In this document: in pieces, positions 46,691-58,748 of the stretch
Layout: each line of letters starts with the position of its first letter
How positions within the stretch are numbered: the stretch's first letter is position 1
DNA from: Nectonema munidae
Taxonomy: Eukaryota; Nematomorpha; Nectonematoida; Nectonematidae
Assembly (NCBI GenBank): GCA_030549495.1
Contig: JAUIRK010000106.1
Location: forward strand, 825,001 to 889,000
Direction: 5' to 3'
Length of the DNA stretch: 64,000 nt
Position numbers and translations under genes: made by a program
Notes under the pieces: model-generated
What the model was told of the DNA's origin: nothing
The model's database searches: none
What the model saw: only the letters and a program-made list of their open reading frames with translations

Positions 46691-49225
46691 AAATGAGATT
46701 TAAATAAATCTCCATTTTTTTAAAACATAGCTTAGGACATTGTATATTATAGGATATATGAAACATTTTTGGTTTGTATTTTTTCTCTGAATTGTTGGAC
46801 ATTGATTTATGTTTTTATGAAACATTTCTATGAGTGGGGGTCGATGTGGAGACATATGTTCTATGAAGGAGTCGACGGGTAAAAAAGTTTGCCTATCCCT
46901 GATATAGACCGTCAACCTGATTTTGAGAACCACATCTTTTCACCTTCAAGTTAGAATATAACAGAAGATTGCTTGGTTGAGTCCCAGCAGCATGGCAAAG
47001 TAACTTTTGTAAGAAGGAGAAGAAAATTTTCACAATTCACCTCTAAATTTGCCCAAAAAAGGTTATTTTTGAGGGGCCGGACTTTGTCACCTAATTTTTG
47101 ATAGGATTGCAAAGTATGCTAACAGTAGCCAATGGCGAATTTCTTCTACCAGTATTTCATATTGATACATGTCGGATTGTCAGATGTGAAATATGTAAAT
47201 TTCCAACGAAATTATTATAAATTGGTATTTTATGATTCAAGACCGGTCAAATAAAGTTTTTTGTTGACAAATGAATACTTTTTACAATTTTTAAATCAAA
47301 AAAACTCGGTAAATCAAGTGCTAATATTTTCTTCTTTGGTCTCGTTTAATAACAACTTGGCCTAAAAACTATAATTCAGAAAATTTCGCTTGAGGACAAT
47401 TTAGAGCCACGAACTAGAAAAAATGTAGGTATAATTTTACACATCAAAAGTTATGAAATATATCGGAATAAAAAGAACCTACAAATAGTTGGTTTCGAAT
47501 TTGAGTTTTATCATTTCAAACGCGTGCTTCAAAATTTCTTGCGTAATAATAATAATTATAGATTTCATTTAACTCCATCCTTCCTATCGATAGTTTGCCT
47601 GATGTCTCAATAGGGTGTAGTGTAAACAATTCCTTAAATTTGGAGAAAGTGATCTTCCTATTAGAATATAAAGAACATTTTCTATATCCTCGTTTTCTAA
47701 AATAGAGTCATTTTGGGGAAGTATAACGATGTAATTGATGAAGCATCTTCTGAACTGTCAAGAATTTATTGGCGTAGGAAAAAGACAAATTTTGACTTAT
47801 TCACGTTGATTTTCACGAACCGCAGACGAAAGAAGGAAGGGATGAGAGAACATGCGGAAATAAAAATTCCGAAATGAAACGATTTCCAAATAAATCTACT
47901 AAATCCAATAATAATCAAAACGAGTACAAAATTTGTTAAGATTTTTTTGAATGAGAGTTGATTACAAAAACGGTGCAGGACATTTCATACTTAGTTTTTT
48001 ACGTTTAGTACCCATTTTTTTTTTAAATTTTGTGTACGAAATGACCAATTTGTGTTTTCTTGCTTTTAAAATGTCTCTTCAATCAAATAGATAAAACACA
48101 ATAACATTTTTGATTGGCATATTACATCAATGAACCATAGGTATTCATCATCACGAAGCTGTAAAATAAAGACGTAGAATGAATGATCTAAGTTTTGCTG
48201 TTACATCTCTTTTATTGAAGGTATGCTAACATATTCTTGCTTTGAGAACCTGAACTCCATAACGAAATTATACGTTTTAGTTACTTTCCTCACCGTATCC
48301 TTTAATTTTACTTGTAGATATTGGAAAAAGGTAGATGATTGCTTGAATAATTCTTTCAATTTAATCCATTTTCTTGATTTTTTTTTACAATTTTAAACCA
48401 TGAAAATTTTTTCTCATTAATATTGAATTTTTGGGCTGTGGACTGTTTGCCGAATTATCCGTCCTTGGCGTTATAACTTTTATTACGTCCTTCGAAAACT
48501 AATTTAATTATTAAAGAAATTTTGCCCTAAGCGATTCCTACAAATTTTAAAACGTGTTTATTTATTATTGCATGGACTTAACATCTAAACACAATTTTGT
48601 TTCATCTGGCGTTTTAGGGGCTAAGAAATAAATAAAGATTCCAAAATTTATGCCAAAATTTTTACTTTTACTTTTCGCAACCTGGTTACCTTTAAATCTT
48701 GTGAAAAGAACTAAAAAAGAGTCATGCATGGTTAATTAAAGCAATTGATTAAATTTGATTAAAAATATATTATATTTTTGCTTTGAAACAGAAAATAAAA
48801 GACTAATAACATTTTTAATTAAAGAAAACAAATCCTTGTTTTTCACCAAGCAATCTCATTTTTTTTTAGAGAATGAGGTTAATCTTAAAAAAATGTAAGC
48901 CTTTTTTTGTGAAATTTTGTTATAAATATTAAATACGTGAAAAAATAAACAAAACTCTAAAATGAGGTTTCGTTTAACACTTTCATGCACAATGGGACAG
49001 CAGCGTCTGCTAGAATTAAAATCATCTGCTTAAGTATATAAAAACTCATTGAAAACGAAGGGAGCTGATAAATTTTGGGAAACCATTGCCACTCGTCGAT
49101 TCTTGCAAAAATAGACGATTATTGCCGATTCCGATTATTCGGGACAGCGCTAGTAAAAGATCATAGGCAAATAAATGTTCGGAATTATTTCAATATATCT
49201 TTTTTTGAATGCTGTGATTTTTTAG

Positions 49226-49293
49226 GTGTTGTTTGGAATGGAGATGTCGTTATTAAGGGAGCTGTAAGCTTGGTCAATTCCTTGAAAAATCAT
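49226..49293 (+). CDS. HAD phosphatase (PGP/PDXP-like), exon 2
   Basis: 68 bases. GT completes Gly29, then VVWNGDVVIKGAVSL and VNSLKNH (residues 30-51). This is the 'GVLWRGexxvPGAxexLxxLRxxGK' stretch just after motif I in PGP-type phosphatases. Acceptor TTTTTTAG|GT, donor CAT|GTAAAA, ending in phase 0. A longer open frame starting at 49075 runs through this exon, but its upstream part (before 49226) is intron sequence without family similarity. Confidence 0.85.
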
Positions 49294-49825
49294 GTAAAAT
49301 TTTTTTTAATTTGCATTTAATTTATTTTTTTGCGCCAATCATTTCACAATTTTATTAGAAGCAGCTATTTATCCTTAATTATTTTTACCCAATCGTTAGT
49401 AAAAAAATCTCTAGAAAAGTCACTCTTTTTTGTGTCTACGCTGAGGCTATGGTAAAGAAAACACTGATACACTAAGTTTCTAATACTGGCGTAGACAAAA
49501 AATCGTATTAAAAATTTAGAATGGAATATAAATAAAACAAATTGATTTCTGAGTATTTACCTTTTAAGCTTTTATCTCAAGAATGATTTTTTTAGAGTTT
49601 TTTTTTTTTTTTTGAAACTTTAAGAGAAAACTGTATGACTTAAAAGTCTTTAATTGTTTATTATCACTGTCTCTCCATATGACAATTTTAATTCCTAAAG
49701 AGACATAATTGTTGTTTAATTAAAACTTATTATGTTGTACAATATCATCCTTTCAAAACATTTTTCAAAATCTTCAACCTTAAAGATGTTTGAGGAAGAT
49801 TGTTAATCTTCATTTTTTTTAATAG
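49294..49825 (+). other. Intron 2 of the phosphatase gene
   Basis: 532 bases, phase 0. It includes a small inverted pair, TTTTTTGTGTCTACGC at about 49425 and GCGTAGACAAAAAAT at about 49488, which may be a short MITE of about 80 bases. Otherwise AT-rich. Confidence 0.7.
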
Positions 49826-49918
49826 AATAAGCGCGTTTTCTTCGTGACGAATAATAGCACAAAAACTTTGCAGCAATTTCATGAAAAAGTTCAGAGCTTC
49901 AAATTCAATTTGGCGAAG
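49826..49918 (+). CDS. HAD phosphatase (PGP/PDXP-like), exon 3
   Basis: 31 codons (residues 52-82): NKRVFFVTNNSTKTLQQF then HEKVQSFKFNLAK. FVTNNST is HAD motif II with T59; the family consensus is 'xFITNNSxKTR'. Acceptor TTTTAATAG|AAT and donor AAG|GTAATG, both phase 0. This exon gives the clearest family signature. Confidence 0.9.
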
Positions 49919-50940
49919 GTAATGCTTTATTAGCGTTTAGTTTTTTTAGATATGATCCCTTGAAATTTTTTTAAGTATGGGTTTTACTTACTCACTTTAG
50001 AGTAGAGTGCCCTAAACATAAAGGAGAATTTTTTAATTTAACTTCATATACTTTACGATTATGTTACACATAAACTAAATTATTTCAACAAATATTTTTA
50101 TTGGTTCTGCAAAACTAATAGAAATTGACATTATCGGTTGTTTCTAGGATAAAAATAAAATCAAACTAAAAAAGTATGAATGATATATATATACCTTCAA
50201 ATTTAATTTTTTTTTTTTAATTTTATGTTGTTGGAATTCTAAAAATATGAAAAAAATCATAAAAACTCAATCAAAGCTAAAAAAAAGTTTAAAAGATATC
50301 CCCTTTTCTTTTTTTCTTGATTTTAAGAAAAGTTTTTTAAGATGCAAAACTTTTTCCAAACACTATGTAATAATTGAAACAAAAAAATAAAGAAACATCT
50401 TAGGAAAGTTATAGGTAGAGAACACATCATTTAATAGCTTTATTTAGTAAATAAAACATGATAATGGCAACACCATCCTTCGCAGGACACACATGGGCTT
50501 TTTACTCCAAGCAATCTTTTTAATGGCATTTTTGTTGTTAAAACAAATATATAACATACCAAAAAAATAATACGTAAATTGTCGTTATTCTATGTAGTAT
50601 AAGTCGGTGCCATTATTAAAATATATTACACGTTAGCGACTTCAATTTTTTGTCGTTACAACAAAAAAAAATTTCAAATTTTTTGGAATTTAAAATTATA
50701 AAAAAACTTGAAAGAAAGTTCCTTCATCATAAGTAGAAAACCACTAATTTTAACTATCAAAATAATCTTTGAATATTATAAAAAAAATTTATATTAAAAA
50801 AATTTAACGCCATCTATATTAAAAAAACTTTTCACCGAAAGACACACATTCTTTTTACTTCAGTCAAGATATCAATGTATTTTTTAGATAAAGCATAACG
50901 GAAATAGCATGTAATTTATTACTCTTATAAGAGTCATAAC

Positions 50941-51432
50941 TAGGGATTGCACCCGAAGGCTTTTTTCCCTCCCCTGGGAGCGAGGACCCTGAAGTAAATT
51001 TTTTCTCACCCCGAGGAAAACAAATATTTTTTTATCAAGAACACTAAAATTTTGAAATGATTTTTTCAAAATTGTTCAAATAATAAAATTTTAAAAACAA
51101 TAATCCTGAGAGAGTCTGTTTTGTTTACAATTTGAATCATGATGAATTATAAATAATACATATAGCTTTGAAATACACATACATAATACATAAATACCAC
51201 CACATATGAATTGTTTACAAGTTGAATCATGAATTAATACATATAGCTTTGAAATGCACATAATACATAAATACCACCATAGTCTCTATCATATGATGTA
51301 AAAATATGATTATAACTGTGAATTTAATCTTGTATTTCCCTGGGGAAAAGAGATTTTCTCCTAGGAGCGGGGAGGCTTTTTTTCGCTTTTTCACCGGGGA
51401 GACGGGGACAGGTCCACGGGGTGCAATCTCTA
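50941..51432. mobile_element. hAT MITE with exact 8-bp target duplication, nested in the piggyBac
   Basis: 492 bases with ends TAGGGATTGCACCC and GGGTGCAATCTCTA, flanked by GTCATAAC on both sides (50933-50940 and 51433-51440). GC-rich subterminal stretches (CCCTCCCCTGGGAGCG on the left, CACCGGGGAGACGGGGAC on the right) contrast with the AT-rich middle. The middle holds a tandem duplication (51121-51290). The 61-codon frame over the left end (50884-51069) is a by-product. Confidence 0.92.
51121..51290. repeat. Tandem duplication, ~90-bp unit, two copies
   Basis: The block TTGTTTACAA-TTTGAATCATGA ... CATATAGCTTTGAAAT ... ATAAATACCACCA occurs twice in a row within the nested hAT MITE, the second copy starting near 51210. 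The second copy lacks a short internal segment. Confidence 0.8.
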
Positions 51433-51813
51433 GTCATAACTTGATTTAACCATAAAATACATAATCATGTTGAATATTTTGTGGTTTTCTGAAGTGACAA
51501 AAAGTTTATTTTTCAAAAAAAAATCATCTGAAAATAATTTACAGAGGATTTTCAAACCAAAAAACCTAAAAATTCATTCCAGAAATATTATATCTGCTTT
51601 TTAAAAGTGTGCAAAAGTCAAAATAAAATTTAACGCCAACTATAAATACAAAAAAAAGAACAATAGAAAATGAAAATTTTAATTCATAAAAAAATTTATT
51701 ACATGAATGATCAAAAGTATTACAAAAAATCCCCTAAGAAATTTGAAAATAAGCATAACAATAAAGTGATTATGTTTGCTACAAATTGTGTAAACAGTAA
51801 AAAAAGAGCAAAA

Positions 51814-53296
51814 TTACAAATTAGAATGACAATAAGAGCAGACAGATAAGGTATGTTTTTTGCACATAAATTTCCTACATTTAGAACACTTCCTAGTGCC
51901 TCTTGTTCTAGGTCTACATTCCAAAATTGAGCAGTATCCTCTTGAAGAACTGCTCTTGGGTGCTGACAATTCTGGAGCAAACCCATAGTAAAGAAGAAGA
52001 CTTTTGATAGGCCTAGATATCTGACTAATGTTAGCGCGAATGCTCATAGAATTAAAACAAAGCTTTTGTGATAAAATTAAAAAAAAAACTTTTCTACCTC
52101 CTTTCTGTATAGGTACAGCATCGCAAGGACAGTTGTGCGTATAAATTACCCACGAATTGTAGGCACCTATATCCTGATAATTTGAAAATACCGCGACTAC
52201 CATCTCCTACTAGGTTTATAACTAGTGAAGTCCCTTGACATTCGATTAAATACTTTTTTTCTAAATTTTTTATGTGCTGTGATAAAAACATCTCTATTAT
52301 GCTGCGATGACAGAACATAAACCGCTTTTAAGTTTTTCCTGGAGTGCCTTTCTGGTATATAAACTGAAAGTGAACAGCTGCTTGAGTAAACAGTTTTACT
52401 TTCAGTTTCATTCAAATTTAGTGTGTGTAAATAGTTTGGGTTTAAAATTTGGGGAACAGAGCGGCGTATTGGGTTTATTGTTTCACAAATTGTTAAATTT
52501 TGGCAAAACGCCCACTCAGCTAAAGCATGGGACGTAAAAAACCTATCTAAAAAGATGCCACAACCAACGGGCAGACCACTGCTTTCTTATCAAGCGTTTA
52601 CAAATTGCAAAGCTTGAAAAAAAAATTTGTCTAACAATCCTGGACATAAATTAGTGGTTTCATGACGTATTACGTGTGTGAATCATTTAGATGATAAAAT
52701 TTGATCCCATATGCCCAGGCTTTTGGGGATCATAAATTTTCAATGAACAGCCACCCCGAAATTTGACTAGTTGCTCATCGATAGTGACTGCATCAAGTGG
52801 GGTCCAATATTTGTGACATTTGTTAAAAAAGTTGTCATAAATATACCTCACCGCTGATACTCTGTCCAGAGGATTTCTACAATTCGCATCATCAAATCGT
52901 ATGAATACTTTTATGTATTGAAACATTCTCTTTCCGAGTGCAGCGCGCAAAAAAGGATCCCTATTTTTTGAAAAAAAACTTTAGTGGAAATTCTTTGATC
53001 CTTTGTTTGTCCCAGAAAAATTAGACATCCAAAGTAAGCAAGTATATCGCTTACAGCAATTTTTCGTGACAAACTTTTAAATCTTGTCACTTTTGTGATT
53101 CTAACGGTTAGAATCTAATTAGAGAATCTAACCTAAATAAAACAGAAAGTCATTGAGCAGTTCTTTTCTATAGTTTTTCCTCTGTTGGGTAATCTTCACC
53201 TCGAAAAATAACAGAAGCATTTGATTCAGAAGTTGATGTATAGACTTCACTTTCTTCAGAGGAGCTAGACGTGAGAGTAGACAATGAAAATTCCAT
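51814..53296 (-). pseudogene. piggyBac transposase, broken (minus strand)
   Basis: It begins MEFSLSTLTSSSSEES at 53296 (acidic, Ser-rich N-terminus). The frame 52950-52687 has IKVFIRFDDANCRNP, DAVTIDEQLVKFRGG with the first catalytic Asp, and KIYDPQKPGHMG. Further on, near 52570, GIFLDRFFTSHALAE carries the second Asp in the family's 'DNxFTS' context. The frame ending at 51814 has AVFSNYQDIGAYNSW (the late conserved Asp block) and a C-terminal cysteine finger: RKCSKCRKFMCKKH and CSYCH. Several frame changes and stops lie between these parts. Overall length is near the family's usual 550-600 residues. It belongs to the terminal repeats at 50477 and 53969. Confidence 0.9.
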
Positions 53297-54403
53297 TAGA
53301 ATACAAGGAAAACAAAAAATTTTTGAAAAATAAAGACAGCAAATGAAGAGAATTAGTTATGCTAAACACTGAATTTTCCCGTTAGAAAAATGCAAACTTT
53401 GGGTAATCAGCACGTTTATGGTGACAAAATGATCAATAAACGGTGAAGAATGAACTCGAAGCAAGTGAGAAATGTATATTATAAAAGTATTTCATAGATA
53501 AGATGAAAGTCGATTCCAATAAAATGTAAACAATATGTACGTAATGTAACATATGATTACAGTATTTCAGGCAAAGAGGCGCGATGAAACTAATACAAGA
53601 TAAGTAAATCGATTATAACCAATAGTGAAATACACATATAGTATAAAATAACAAAAGCCTATGAAGAATGAACGTAATATATCAAGTGGGAGAAAACACA
53701 GTGTTGAATAATATGTGGTTGATGATTCCAATATGGATCATTTGAACTTAAGCGTGTCAAAATCATAACTGCATATTCCTAAATTATCAACCGAAAGTTA
53801 AAAATGCTATATTTTGGTTTTATCACTTTGAAAAAGTCAGGATAAATTATTTACAAGTTTATTTAAGGTTTATCTAGCTATTTTTGCCAGAAATAACAAT
53901 GGAGCTATAGGCTTTTTTCTCCACCAGTGTGTCCTCCGTGTAAGTACAAATTCGTGTGTCCTGCGAAGGTTAAAAAGCTTTTTAAAGATTTATGCTATTT
54001 AAGTTATTGTATAAATTTTACCAAGTAAGGTATACAATATAGCTTAAAAAAAGTTTTTGTGAAGTTTAGAGTAGACAGATTTGACCATTTTACCCAGCCT
54101 AGAAAATCCAATAAAACCTCGTTTTTCAGGTTTTTTAAAATGAATATAAATTTAAAGTTGACTTTTACATTTTTACCCGCTTACAACGTCACCTTCATGT
54201 AAGTTAAAAATAGTTAAAATTTTTGAAAAAATAATTTTTATTTGCCTGATTTTAAAAAATGACCGTAGGGTGGTGAGTTCATTTTTCGATTAATCTCTCA
54301 TTGCTATTACAAAGCATAGCGAATGAATTTAATTTTTGATTGACTTTGATGGACTCGAGAAAATTATCCTACAGTATACATTTTTAACAAAAAGTTGTCT
54401 ATT

Positions 54404-54541
54404 TTAACCCATTAAGTCCCAATGTTCCAATTTGGGAACATAAGTAATTTCATCTTCGTCTGCTTTTTTCAATGACTTTGAATATAAATCGTCTGCGTTT
54501 TTTAAATATCGTCTGATTTCTATGGTACTTAATGGGTTATA
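54404..54541. mobile_element. TTAA-type MITE, copy 2
   Basis: Starts TTAACCCATTAAGTCCCAAT and ends ACTTAATGGGTTAT, so the termini are inverted repeats (AACCCATTAAGT). It is about 95 percent identical to 22470-22590 and keeps the right end that copy lost. Internal CGTCTGC and ATATCGTCTGA motifs recur at 9299 and 56693. TTAA and CCC...GGG ends fit mobilisation by a piggyBac-type enzyme. Confidence 0.82.
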
Positions 54542-55996
54542 TGTGAAATTTCAAAAAATGGATCAGCTGGAAGGCAGTAGTGTCATACGGTAGTTTACCT
54601 AACGTTTCGAAGTTATGGTACGCTATGATAGCTTTTTTGTGAAAAAAATTTGGTTCGAAATTACGCACGAAAATACTAAACTACCAAAAATATCTATGTT
54701 CGGTACGATTTCAATTTTTGGTACGTTTTATTTTATTGAATTTGTGAGTATCAAGTTCAATCCCGTTACTTGAGTGATGATAACTTATTCCAGTCAATAA
54801 TGTTTTTGATTTGTTCATCCCAAACATATGTAATATGATCCATAAAGAATATCATATGTTATGAATATTAGAAGCATTTATTCACAAGCTAAAAAACATC
54901 AAACAAATCTCTTTCGATCGTGATTCATTACATCATCATGTTTCGATTTTCTTCTTCTTAATTTCGATATGTTTTTTAAATATCCTATTTTTTCTAATAC
55001 AATATCACCGCACGAAAAAAAGTAAAGTTTGGAAATACGAAATTTCTTTTCGAAACGTAACGTAGGCTATCACTTTTGGAAGGTATATAATAATTTTTTT
55101 AAATGATATTAGTTGTCGAAAAATTTCAGTAAATGTATTCTTTTTATGTTGTATAAATTATAGTTCCTAAAATGAGGGCGCCCTCTTGGCTCCTGGAACT
55201 GCGCCCTTGTATGGGAGGTTGAATCAAAACCCACAAGACTCATAATATTCTTAATAAAAAGATCTTTTCTTAGATTTCTTTTAAAAATGATGTTTCGAAT
55301 AACGATTAAAATAATCCAGTAAATTGCTATCAACTTTACTTTGATGTAACAAGACTACACGTTTTTGGAAAAATATCAGAAAGTCTATTGAAATAAATAT
55401 GACAAATCAATTGAATTGTTGATATTAAAAATGGACTCTATATAAAATATATTTGTCACTTGCTTCACTGGAAACTTTTTAAATACAGGCCTACCTCGTT
55501 TTAAGAAACCTTGCTTGAAGATAAAGAATTGCTCAAAATTTTTTCTATAAACCAGTTAGATCATGTTTTTTTCATATTTAAGACGCCGTTAATATCATTG
55601 AACAATAAAATGCTCATTTAGAAAGAAGTTCAACTCTCGCTAAAAAATGAACAAAAGCCATACTTGTTATTCGCAAATTTCTACGAAATAAGAAGGAAAT
55701 CTCCTAAACAGAAAACTGCATAATTTTCGGACAAAAAATAGCAATGCAAACAAAAAGTAAAAAAACAACCTTTTTTAAAATACATATATTACCTAGATAT
55801 GAATTTCTATGAAATTTGAGATTAAAATTTTTACTTAGTTTTATTCTATTTGTTTTTATGAAGGCTTCGTTTTCTATCCCATCGCCAATAATGCTAGTAC
55901 CTCAATTAACGAATTTTATTAGGAACGAATTAGTTCGCTAAGGTGTGGTATACCATATTCTATACAAAAAAATTATTCCATATTTTTTTAATCAAG
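54542..55996 (+). other. Rest of intron 3, nothing recognised
   Basis: The right part of intron 3 (49919-55996, phase 0) after the piggyBac and the MITE. AT-rich, with a GC-richer patch GGGCGCCCTCTTGG near 55177 that is not assigned. Confidence 0.6.
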
Positions 55997-56134
55997 GAGG
56001 AACTTGCTTGCACTACAATTGTTATGGCGGAATATTTGCAAAAAATGAATTTTCATGATAAACTATATCTCGTTGGTTCCCAGGCATTGGAGAATGAATT
56101 GAACATGCTAAAAATTGAAACATTAAATTCAAAA
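55997..56134 (+). CDS. HAD phosphatase (PGP/PDXP-like), exon 4
   Basis: 46 codons (residues 83-128): EELACTTIVMAEYLQKM, then KLYLVGSQALENELNML. It matches the cap-domain entry of PGP-type enzymes ('EEVFxTAYxTAxYLxxx...KxYVLGSxALxxEL'). Acceptor AATCAAG|GAG and donor AAA|GTATGT, both phase 0. The cap domain controls substrate choice in this family, and its specificity loop lies in exons 4-6. Confidence 0.88.
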
Positions 56135-57494
56135 GTATGTTAACTTTTCTTTTCATTAAAAACATGATTGTATATGATTTTTACTAATTTAGCACACAAT
56201 GTGGGAAGAGTATACTTATGGATTACAATCCCACTTCTAGAATTAGCATGATACAACCAGAGTTGCCAACTCTTAATAATAATAATAGCATTTATTTTAT
56301 TACAAAAAAGTAGCTGAAAAATAGTTAAATTTATATTTACATTCCTTTATTATATCAAACAATTGAATTCTTTTATATAAACTTTTAAAGTTGATGTTTT
56401 TAGTTAATAAAAATGACACTTTTGACGGAAATGGAAATAATAAATAGAATTTTTCACTAAAAATTGTTGACTAATTAAAAAATTTGCAGCAATACACTAG
56501 TCACTTAGCTTTAAACGAAAAGTTAACTGCTCGCGACTTCACATAAATTTAAGGTGCTTCCTATTTTTCATGGTGTCATTAAATGATATTTTGCATTAAA
56601 AGCAGTCGTGTGCTTCTTCTGAAGTATTCGAATAAACCAAATATCTCTTTGTATGTATCTATCTAATTGTATCATTTTCTTTTTATTAACCCTTTTATCC
56701 TTTGAGAAGCAGAAATTTCAACCACCTGCTTTCATTTTCAATCGAATTTTTGATATCTAAATCAGACGATTTTCATTTCTTAGGGCACTGTTCGCTAAAA
56801 GATCAAAAAGCTAACAATTATTATTTAATATTATTGGGTATATCTAGTTATATAGAGTAAGGGAAGTGTGAGAGCGTGAGTGAAAATTTCAATAAGAATC
56901 TGAAATCGGCATTCCATCCAGTGACGTATCTGGATTGTTGTTAGCCCTCACTTAAGATATTTTTGTGCTCTGAGAATATGAATACTCTATCTATATTATT
57001 TTGTGCTAACATTTGCATTAAAATAGTTCTCCTTTCCTGAAAATTAAATTTCTCGCTAATATACCGATTTCTGGGTGGAGGGCCGCACAAAGAACTTTTC
57101 CAACTTATCCAAACGATATATTTTCCACAACCTTATTCAATAATTTTTGCCAACCATTTGAAAGAACAAACGATCATATGGAATATAAATTTAGAAAAAA
57201 ATATGTATTACAATTTTTGTCATAAGGACCAAAATTTTGAAAACAAAAATTTCTGCTTTCTTTTTGGATGGAATTTTATATATTCCAGGCATACGACTTT
57301 TTTCTTGTCCCACTGATTCTTAAAGAGTTCAGGGTTGTACTGACTTTTCCTAGCATTTTTAGTTGAAACGAATGGGCTATTTCCTCAAACAAATGTGAGA
57401 AGAGGTGAGTTAGTGTAAAATTGTTAAGATTTTTTACTGCTTACTTACAACTATTTTTAATCCACTTTTCAAATATTCTCTCATTTTTTTCTAG
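56135..57494 (+). other. Intron 4 of the phosphatase gene
   Basis: 1360 bases, phase 0. The stretch 56693-56795 (TTAACCCTTTTATCC ... ATCAGACGATTTT) looks like a diverged relative of the TTAA MITE family. Otherwise no feature. Confidence 0.65.
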
Positions 57495-57563
57495 GACGCG
57501 TCTCTTGTAAGCAAAGGCATCACGAATATATCTGATTTGAGAAATCAACCTCTCGATCATACT
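57495..57563 (+). CDS. HAD phosphatase (PGP/PDXP-like), exon 5
   Basis: 23 codons (residues 129-151): DASLVSKGITNISDLRN and QPLDHT. This is the variable cap segment before the VxAVVVGFD strand, so similarity is weak. The exon is supported by acceptor TTTTCTAG|GAC, donor ACT|GTATGT, phase 0 on both sides and the correct spacing to exon 6. Confidence 0.72.
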
Positions 57564-58139
57564 GTATGTTCTAAACTTTTATATATTCTAATTAGTATCT
57601 TTTTTAACACTTTGCGTTTTCAACTTTCGGGGTGGTGATTAAAAAATTTATAGAATGATGAGTGGTGTTATACGGTAAATATAAATTAGAATGCATATCA
57701 GTGGCGCACATCCGGGGGGGGGGGGGGGCAAAAATGACCTTCGCCCCCAATAATTTTCTATAAGTAAGAGTTGCTGCTTGTTTAAAAAACATGTATGATG
57801 ATCGCATTATAGGATGTAATGATCATTCGAATACATGATAATATAAGATAAGAGAATAAAAGATGCAATGCAGACTTTCGATACCAAGCTGCTCTGAAAT
57901 TCCTATCAAAAATATTTTACAAACGATGTGAGAGCTATTTAATAATAATAATCCATTGTTTCAATATGCACACAATAAGTAAGCAATGTTTATCACAGTG
58001 TCTCAATGGGTCCTGTAGTATTTTTTAGCAAACACATGTTGATGATCCACCAGCTTTTTCCCATCTTCTTCTTTCAAAGTGATTCTATTTCTCTTTCTCT
58101 CTCCTTCTCTGTTTTTCTTTTTCGCTTTCTCTGCTACAA
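57564..58139 (+). other. Start of intron 5 with a hAT-like end
   Basis: Intron 5 spans 57564-62509 (phase 0). Near 57700 CAGTGGCGCACATCC followed by a run of fourteen G resembles the poly-G-bearing hAT ends at 10230 and 33009. No partner end is seen. Confidence 0.55.
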
Positions 58140-58270
58140 GCTCTCTTCTCTCATTCATGCTCTCTTCTCTCATTCAAGCTCTCTTCTCTCATTCAAGCTC
58201 TCTTCTCTCATACAAGCTCTCTTCTCTCATTCAAACTCTTTTCTCTCGTTCAGCCCTCTTCTCTCTAATT
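58140..58270. repeat. Polypyrimidine minisatellite, 19-bp unit x ~6.7
   Basis: The unit GCTCTCTTCTCTCATTCAA repeats from 58140 with few changes. Because 19 is not a multiple of three, the repeat opens long frames in more than one reading frame (repeated LSSLIQALFSHSS); these are artefacts. The strand is almost pure pyrimidine. It sits inside intron 5. Confidence 0.9.
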
Positions 58271-58748
58271 TGTATTTAGAGTTAAATTAAAAATAATTTT
58301 ATTTTATCTCATTAGAAACTAGTTTTTAGCGATATATCATTTTAATATTTTCAGAACCTTTTTTAGTGATACCAAAGTTCATTTTCTAATTAATCACAGA
58401 TTTTGGTTAAAATTTAGTTCCATCAATTCTCAGCAGAGCTAGCTTTATGTTTTGACTTTAGTTAACCCACTGGCTCTCACAATTTGAAGTTTTCATATTT
58501 TATTTTCGAATTTATACTTTTAACATGTCTTAATACACCAAACATTTTGCAAAAATGAAAATTTATTTGTTTTTAAATGAGAGAAAAATAAAGTTATCAA
58601 TGAATATTGTTAGACTTGCGTTAAAAAAATTTCAACAAAGGTCACTTTTGATCTTTATCAGTACGTTTGTTACATTTTGTAACATTTACAACATTCATTT
58701 TCTTTTTGATGCTGCAGGTTCTTTACCAAAAAATAAAAATTAGCACGA
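58271..58748. other. Intron 5, nothing recognised
   Basis: AT-rich. It includes the 62-codon frame 58555-58743, which has no family match. Confidence 0.45.

Larger units (their letters stand above)
41156..49225 (+). other. Intron 1 of the phosphatase gene
   Basis: 8.07 kb, phase 1. It holds a hAT-like remnant (41499-41610), two patches of GGCTC/GACTCC-type sequence (42400-42490 and 43655-43760), a SINE (43879-43989, minus) and a LINE fragment (45423-46690, minus). The rest, including 46700-49225, is AT-rich with nothing recognised. A (TA)n tract lies at about 45735-45765. The frame 43352-43537 on the minus strand is not recognised. Confidence 0.75.
50477..53969 (-). mobile_element. piggyBac element with both terminal repeats, in intron 3
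   Basis: A 3.49-kb element. The left end CCTTCGCAGGACACAC (50477-50492) is repeated perfectly inverted at the right end (53954-53969), and TTAA follows immediately at 53970-53973. The left flank reads CCAT instead of TTAA, so that side of the target site has changed. The transposase is on the minus strand and is broken. A hAT MITE (50941-51432) is nested in the left part, so it inserted later. A further GTGTCCTCCGTG motif near 53931 is a subterminal repeat-like echo of the end. Confidence 0.88.

Noticed and set aside
45873-46802. An apparently intact 309-codon gene on the minus strand
   Set aside because: It is the C-terminal half of a LINE reverse transcriptase that starts just before the YADD box; the first ~30 codons are flanking DNA.
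49075-49320. An 81-codon frame treated as a gene of its own
   Set aside because: Only its last third (from 49226) matches the HAD family. A clean acceptor at 49224-49225 and the motif-I exon at 41071-41155 show that the first part is intron.
58006-58290. Two overlapping frames with repeated LSSLIQALFSHS units
   Set aside because: They are produced by a 19-bp minisatellite read in different frames; they are not a repeat protein.
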